From: Alloprevotella sp. oral taxon 473 str. F0040 | GTDB taxonomy: Bacteria; Bacteroidota; Bacteroidia; Bacteroidales; Bacteroidaceae | NCBI RefSeq assembly: GCF_000318095.2 | Contig: NZ_KB290714.1 | Coordinates: 35,298-99,297 of the forward strand | DNA length: 64,000 bases | Direction: 5' to 3' | In this document: positions 61,001 to 64,000 of the stretch, piece by piece | How positions within the stretch are numbered: position 1 is the stretch's first letter | Layout of the letters: the number at the start of each line of letters is the position of its first letter | Notes under the pieces: model-generated | The model's input: the letters and a program-made list of their open reading frames with translations, nothing else | Database searches by the model: none | Told to the model about the DNA's origin: nothing | Program-made: the position numbers and the translations under genes

Positions 61001-61767
61001 AGCAGCACACTGGCCAACATCTGTCCACGATGTTGCAACTCCACCACATCTTCCTCTGAAAGACGACCTTGTGCCAAACCCTCATATTTGGCTCTTTCAT
61101 TGAGCACCTCTTGTTCCGCATCCTTGCACATGTCAAAGATTTGGGTAGATATGCGCCCATAGATAGCCGTTCCAGTGAGTTTTTCCAGCAGCACACTCTT
61201 CTCCTTAGACTGGGCTTTGAGGAAACTAGCGAAACTGCCTTGTGCCAATATCACCGTTCGTGAGAATTGTTCGTAGTCCAGTCCTATCACACGTTCCACA
61301 GCAGCTTGAGTGTCGGTCTTTCCCGAAGCCACACGTGTCACCTTACCTTTGGATGATATTTCATCCAAACTGCGTTCCACAGATTTGAAAGTTTCGTTGC
61401 GCGTCAATCCCACTTCCCAGCTCGCCTCGTAAGTGCCCCCACTAGGCACCGAAAATCTCACTCGGGCATATCCCTGCTTCGCACCACGGCGCAAGTAAGC
61501 ACGTGGATCATTGAGCGATAGTTGAGCATTGATGCCCGCCGCTAATTCTGTTTGACTTTCAGTGAGTCTATCAAACTTCTCGTCCAGACGTGGGGTTTTA
61601 CCATAAAGTGCCAAACAAATGGCATCGAGCAAACTACTTTTGCCCGCTCCAGTGTCGCCCGTGATGGCAAAAAGCCCAGCAGAACGAAGAGGTTCGGCCG
61701 TAAAATCTATGAAGTGCTCCCCTTCAAGAGAGGTGATGTTGCAAATGGTGATGGATTCTATCGTCAT
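58006..61767 (-). CDS. sbcC: Nuclease SbcCD subunit C (SMC-like ATPase)
   Basis: SbcC with SbcD cuts DNA hairpins and blocked ends, and prevents propagation of long palindromes. The 1253-residue product has an N-terminal ATPase half with Walker A GDTGAGKSSLLDAI (about 36-49). A long coiled coil (about 180-1050, dense in Gln and Glu) is interrupted by the zinc hook CPVC near residue 615. The C-terminal ATPase half has the signature YVNSLSGGETFIVSLALALGL and Walker B SLFIDEGFGHLDE. It starts 70 bp after sbcD. Confidence 0.97.
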   Translation of the reverse strand: MTIESITICNITSLEGEHFIDFTAEPLRSAGLFAITGDTGAGKSSLLDAICLALYGKTPRLDEKFDRLTESQTELAAGINAQLSLNDPRAYLRRGAKQGYARVRFSVPSGGTYEASWEVGLTRNETFKSVERSLDEISSKGKVTRVASGKTDTQAAVERVIGLDYEQFSRTVILAQGSFASFLKAQSKEKSVLLEKLTGTAIYGRISTQIFDMCKDAEQEVLNERAKYEGLAQGRLSEEDVVELQHRGQMLASVLLDLQHRKERTTQFLQWHAKNVELMAQYDEAMKRNTAANNEYLLMRDKEKALSRYDAVLPFRPAYERINELSNQIELIKEKESEIAQEIAQLQAQMKTADQELQQATERKSAAEEQMRLRSGDISRGHTLQGEIISLEKQQSEAETAKEQAVLTQEKTELDLRTRLQDEERLKKELEQLNLRRQSLEIHRTMFDNYQTITEKLKQYAEEMRYNDRLDREHRQENHLLQELTEQFEKVKATVITQEGALSSLRANRLGHQQSIAHISETELYDSYNRDTERRVLLEEARRMWQEITERYERMSELRAQQQRWKRQIEQKEAEILLAEKEEQSRFKRFDQLKEAFMLAQVKDVELLRTLLKEGTPCPVCGSAHHPYHTEVEQVSGERQQQLEKDFREAERYYKAQREMLTLLQEEKRNKQAQQNSEAQVLKALEEKQQNDVAYWAKFAHLDPSFVECSPEVNRQARRTTIEMLIDAVERQMKQSEKDLEVYRFHSTALKEVNEKVAKLEETLEVVMKQRGDLETNLRIHAQNRERIHQLMVQSDARIEGLYKSLDDLLTLAGWRDDSIEAYMKRLSEIYEEWRLINDRIDAGSTEQRVLRNLIETLQQTVKDQYNATNALRGKCSQLRELLAERREEIVRLFGHDTPKSLAETLQRNIDVAAAQFKQLQGAHESLNAQLQQTVGQQQSLAENRVKSEGDLRQRRTDLDMAITRFNRDNEPLQQTELNRIFQDSRDWQALRIEISTSKERMLLAQQTMQQASDAYNAWQGQPNRPSDAEDEQPEALQEALPLLEEKLLQQQSEQEELKHRLRRHEDSIRESESQRAMVERAEENATEWKRLSAVFGSKDGKKFRDMAQSYTFSLLVEHANFHLRRLTPRYGLKVIPGSLTLEVVDHDMLDEHRYVNSLSGGETFIVSLALALGLASLSSTTLNIGSLFIDEGFGHLDENSLALVLDALAALEDGQGRKVGVVSHTEQIRAQIAPQVKIVKQGAGGCSTIVVE

Positions 61768-61837
61768 GTCGCCTAAAAAATGAGGGATGCGGTGAGAATT
61801 GATGTGGGATAAATGAGGCTATTAAAGCCACTACAGA

Positions 61838-63073
61838 TTAGGACTCTTGAAGGGCTTGTTCGGCCTTTTCAAATCGTTGCACCAAAGCAGGCGACATCTC
61901 ATCACCAAATTGGGCTTGATAGCAGCGTTGTGCCAAATCTAAGGGAGATATTTGCTCCAACTGGGTTTCGAGCGAAGGTAGATTGTCCGCATCTTGTGCC
62001 TTACGATGTGCCGTTTCTGTGGTGACACGGCAGAAGCGCACCGCCTTGTCGCTCAGCATTTGTGCTATCTTGGCGCGCAACTCAGGTTCGGGTTGTGAGA
62101 GTTCCACATGAAGTTCAAGATAAGGCCAACTCTCTCTTGGAGTCACTCCATTGTCTTTAGGCAAATCTGCCAAGAGCGACAATAACTTCTCGGGCGAGGC
62201 ATTTCCATATTTGGGCAGTGTGAGCAACTCGCACAGCGGTGTGTAGTCAATGGCACTCACCTCAGCACGGCCACGCTCATCCAATTCTATTGCCATCACG
62301 CAACGCTGATAGTCGCGCTCCGAAAATGAAAGCGCAATCGGGCTTCCAGAATAACGCACAGTCTCTATGTCGGCCACCGCTTGTGGCTTGTGGATGTGTC
62401 CCAATGCCGTGTAAGCATAGCGTTTGCCCATATCATTCACCGATACGCAGTCTTGGCCACCCACAACCAATCGCTCACTATGTTCCTGCTCATTGACAAA
62501 AGCTCCCACAGCATAGAAGTGGGCAGCAACCACCACGGGAAGTTTTTTGAAATCACTCCCTTTGTGCCACTTATCCATCTGTTGAAGATGATATTTGATG
62601 CCTTCTTCCACACTCATTCCATGAGGATAATCCATCGGACGCAAAAACGGAAGTGCATAACACACCACAGCCGCTTCGGAAGTGTCACGAGGTGAAAGGG
62701 GAAGGATGTTGCGCTCAAAATCATAAACATCCTCCTTACGCTGCACTGTGCCACGCACGTAAATGTTGTGCTGTCTCAACAACTCTTCGGCAGCTTCGAT
62801 GCGTGCTCCCGAATCGTGATTACCAGCTATCACCACCACCTGCATGTCCTCATTTTCACTCGTACACTGGGTGAGAAAATCAAAAAACAATCGCTGCACT
62901 TCCACACTTGGATTGGGTGAATCGAAAACATCACCACTGATGATGAGTGCATCGGGCTTTTCGGTACTCAGCGTTTGGAGCAACCATTGAAAAAAATGGC
63001 GATGTTCAGCCACACGACTATGTTGGTGAAAGACGTTGCCTAAGTGGAGGTCGGCTGTATGGATGATTTTCAT
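61838..63073 (-). CDS. sbcD: Nuclease SbcCD subunit D (Mre11-like phosphoesterase)
   Basis: The ATG at 63073 opens the expected N-terminus MKIIHTADLHLGNVF, with the first metal-binding Asp and His; an earlier in-frame start adds 33 residues that match nothing. Further ligands are in IISGDVFD, VVIAGNHDSG and ALGHIHKPQAV. At 411 residues it is a normal SbcD. It is the first gene of sbcD-sbcC. Element copy C lies about 225 bp upstream. Confidence 0.97.
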   Translation of the reverse strand: MKIIHTADLHLGNVFHQHSRVAEHRHFFQWLLQTLSTEKPDALIISGDVFDSPNPSVEVQRLFFDFLTQCTSENEDMQVVVIAGNHDSGARIEAAEELLRQHNIYVRGTVQRKEDVYDFERNILPLSPRDTSEAAVVCYALPFLRPMDYPHGMSVEEGIKYHLQQMDKWHKGSDFKKLPVVVAAHFYAVGAFVNEQEHSERLVVGGQDCVSVNDMGKRYAYTALGHIHKPQAVADIETVRYSGSPIALSFSERDYQRCVMAIELDERGRAEVSAIDYTPLCELLTLPKYGNASPEKLLSLLADLPKDNGVTPRESWPYLELHVELSQPEPELRAKIAQMLSDKAVRFCRVTTETAHRKAQDADNLPSLETQLEQISPLDLAQRCYQAQFGDEMSPALVQRFEKAEQALQES

Positions 63074-63297
63074 TGCAATTGTGCTGATGAAGAAGTGGAT
63101 GAGAAGGAGTAAATACAATGTTGCGAAATTACGATTTTCTTGTTGGATAAGCAATGTTTTTGAGCAAAACATCTCTGTGATTTATCTAGTTCTTCGTACA
63201 AGTCTATTTCTGCTTTTCAACGATAAAAAGATGAATGGAAACACTTGAACTAAAATGCAGTTGAACTGATTCCGATACATTTTTGCATTTGGGATTG

Positions 63298-64000
63298 CCC
63301 CACATAGATATAGGGGTAGAAATCATGGTAAAGAGTGAAAAAACAGCGAAAAAGTGAAGTATTATTTTGAAACACTTATTATTTTGCTATCTCTATAAAA
63401 CAAATTGCTGGTATAATTTCATTTTTAGGAAAGACTACCTCGACGCACTTTATGCCCCCAACTGCTTCACGTCTATCCTCATTCTCCATCCGCTTGATTC
63501 TTGACTCTCACCGTTATCCAGTCCTCGCTCCAAAAATGGAGAACTTAATCTCAAAAAATCGCACATGAGTGTAGGCGAATGAATCAAGAATGAAGGAAGA
63601 AAGATAGATGCCCCATCAAACAATAGACAATCCATCAAGTAGAAACTCTTGCGCTACGCGCACACGCAAGAGTACGCGTGCGCGCCTGTCAGGGATTTTG
63701 CACTTTTTGCTTTCACAACCTTCACAGAATATCCCTATCTACTCCTTCTTTTGAAATCAAAATCAAGGAGATAGCAAATAAAAAGTCGGAGATTTCACAC
63801 GAAATCTCCGACATATTTTGAAAAGTCTCCGAGCGATTTTCAAAACTCTCCCAGTTATTAGTCTCAATTTTTCTGGCTTTCTTGGTCTTTTTTCGCTCCT
63901 TCTGGCTTGACTATCTAAATAGATGTTATAAAATCGGGATAATCCGCTTATAACAAATCATTTACCAGAGATTTTGTGAAGGTTGTGAAAGCAAAAAGTG
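63298..64000 (+). repeat. Intergenic repeat element, copy C (runs off the right edge)
   Basis: The left module starts with a palindrome (CCCCACATAGATATAGGGG, 63298-63316) and continues with AAAGAGTGAAAAAACAGCG and AAAAAGTGAAG. After about 280 bp of AT-rich filler comes a CG-rich alternating tract (63651-63687). Arm 1 is at 63701-63726, the core hairpin at 63786-63813 (12-bp stem, ACAC loop), a TGTTATAA/TTATAACA palindrome at 63924-63955, and arm 2 at 63975-64000, where the window ends. The second CG tract is expected just beyond. Order and orientation are those of copy B. No gene is supported between 63074 and 64000. Confidence 0.88.

Overview
The window reads as about 64 kb of chromosome from a Bacteroidales bacterium, most like Prevotella or Alloprevotella, although the genus cannot be fixed from sequence alone. 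The evidence is the long (622-residue) form of IspG, a nucleoside kinase with an N-terminal threonyl-tRNA-synthetase-like region, DUF4294, DUF4491, PCMD and calycin-like secreted proteins, BspA-type leucine-rich-repeat lipoproteins, BACON domains, a FucP-type sugar transporter, and promoter boxes of the form TAnnTTTG in place of a classical -10 box. No phage, integrative element, transposase gene, CRISPR array or rRNA operon was seen. The content is mostly housekeeping with some envelope and secreted proteins.

Layout. 0-10.4 kb: a partial transglutaminase/BspA-type lipoprotein, a 7TM-HD phosphodiesterase divergent from rpoN, a PAP2-like membrane protein, purE, ispG and an LTA-synthase-type sulfatase. 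10.4-15.3 kb, minus strand: a secreted zinc protease with a Pro-rich repeat, then crp-yaaA-luxS-mtnN, in which the last two form the S-adenosylhomocysteine to AI-2 route. 15.4-25.3 kb: a YfhO-family protein, an LRR lipoprotein, a nucleoside kinase, a C1 aminopeptidase, an NAD epimerase and tRNA-Pro(GGG). 25.5-37.4 kb: small envelope proteins, ychF, lgt, a TPR/OmpA-like lipoprotein, a thioredoxin-fold lipoprotein without its cysteines, and a calcium-type P-ATPase. 37.5-47 kb: miaB, aroQ, xerD, mrr, sufE, an M28 peptidase, a glutamine-amidotransferase/dipeptidase fusion, a DUF4491 protein and an Lrp regulator. 47-64 kb: an AspT-type antiporter, the fkbp-uvrA-nhaC operon, fucP, a sirtuin, doxX, an esterase, and sbcD-sbcC.

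The most unusual feature is a family of non-coding intergenic elements of about 600-700 bp. There are three copies (19.45-20.10 kb inverted, 40.66-41.26 kb, and 63.30 kb to the right edge) and one solo left module (49.29-49.36 kb). Each full copy has a left module with a small CCCC...GGGG palindrome, then alternating CG-rich tracts outside a 24-25 bp inverted repeat. Inside the inverted repeat is a strong GTCGGAGATTTC hairpin and, in two copies, a second TGTTATAA/TTATAACA palindrome. I do not recognise it. The three copies whose two flanks are visible lie between convergent genes. A second, simpler repeat family built on TTAGACGTTAGA is scattered through many other intergenic gaps and has been drafted into the end of at least one gene (mtnN).
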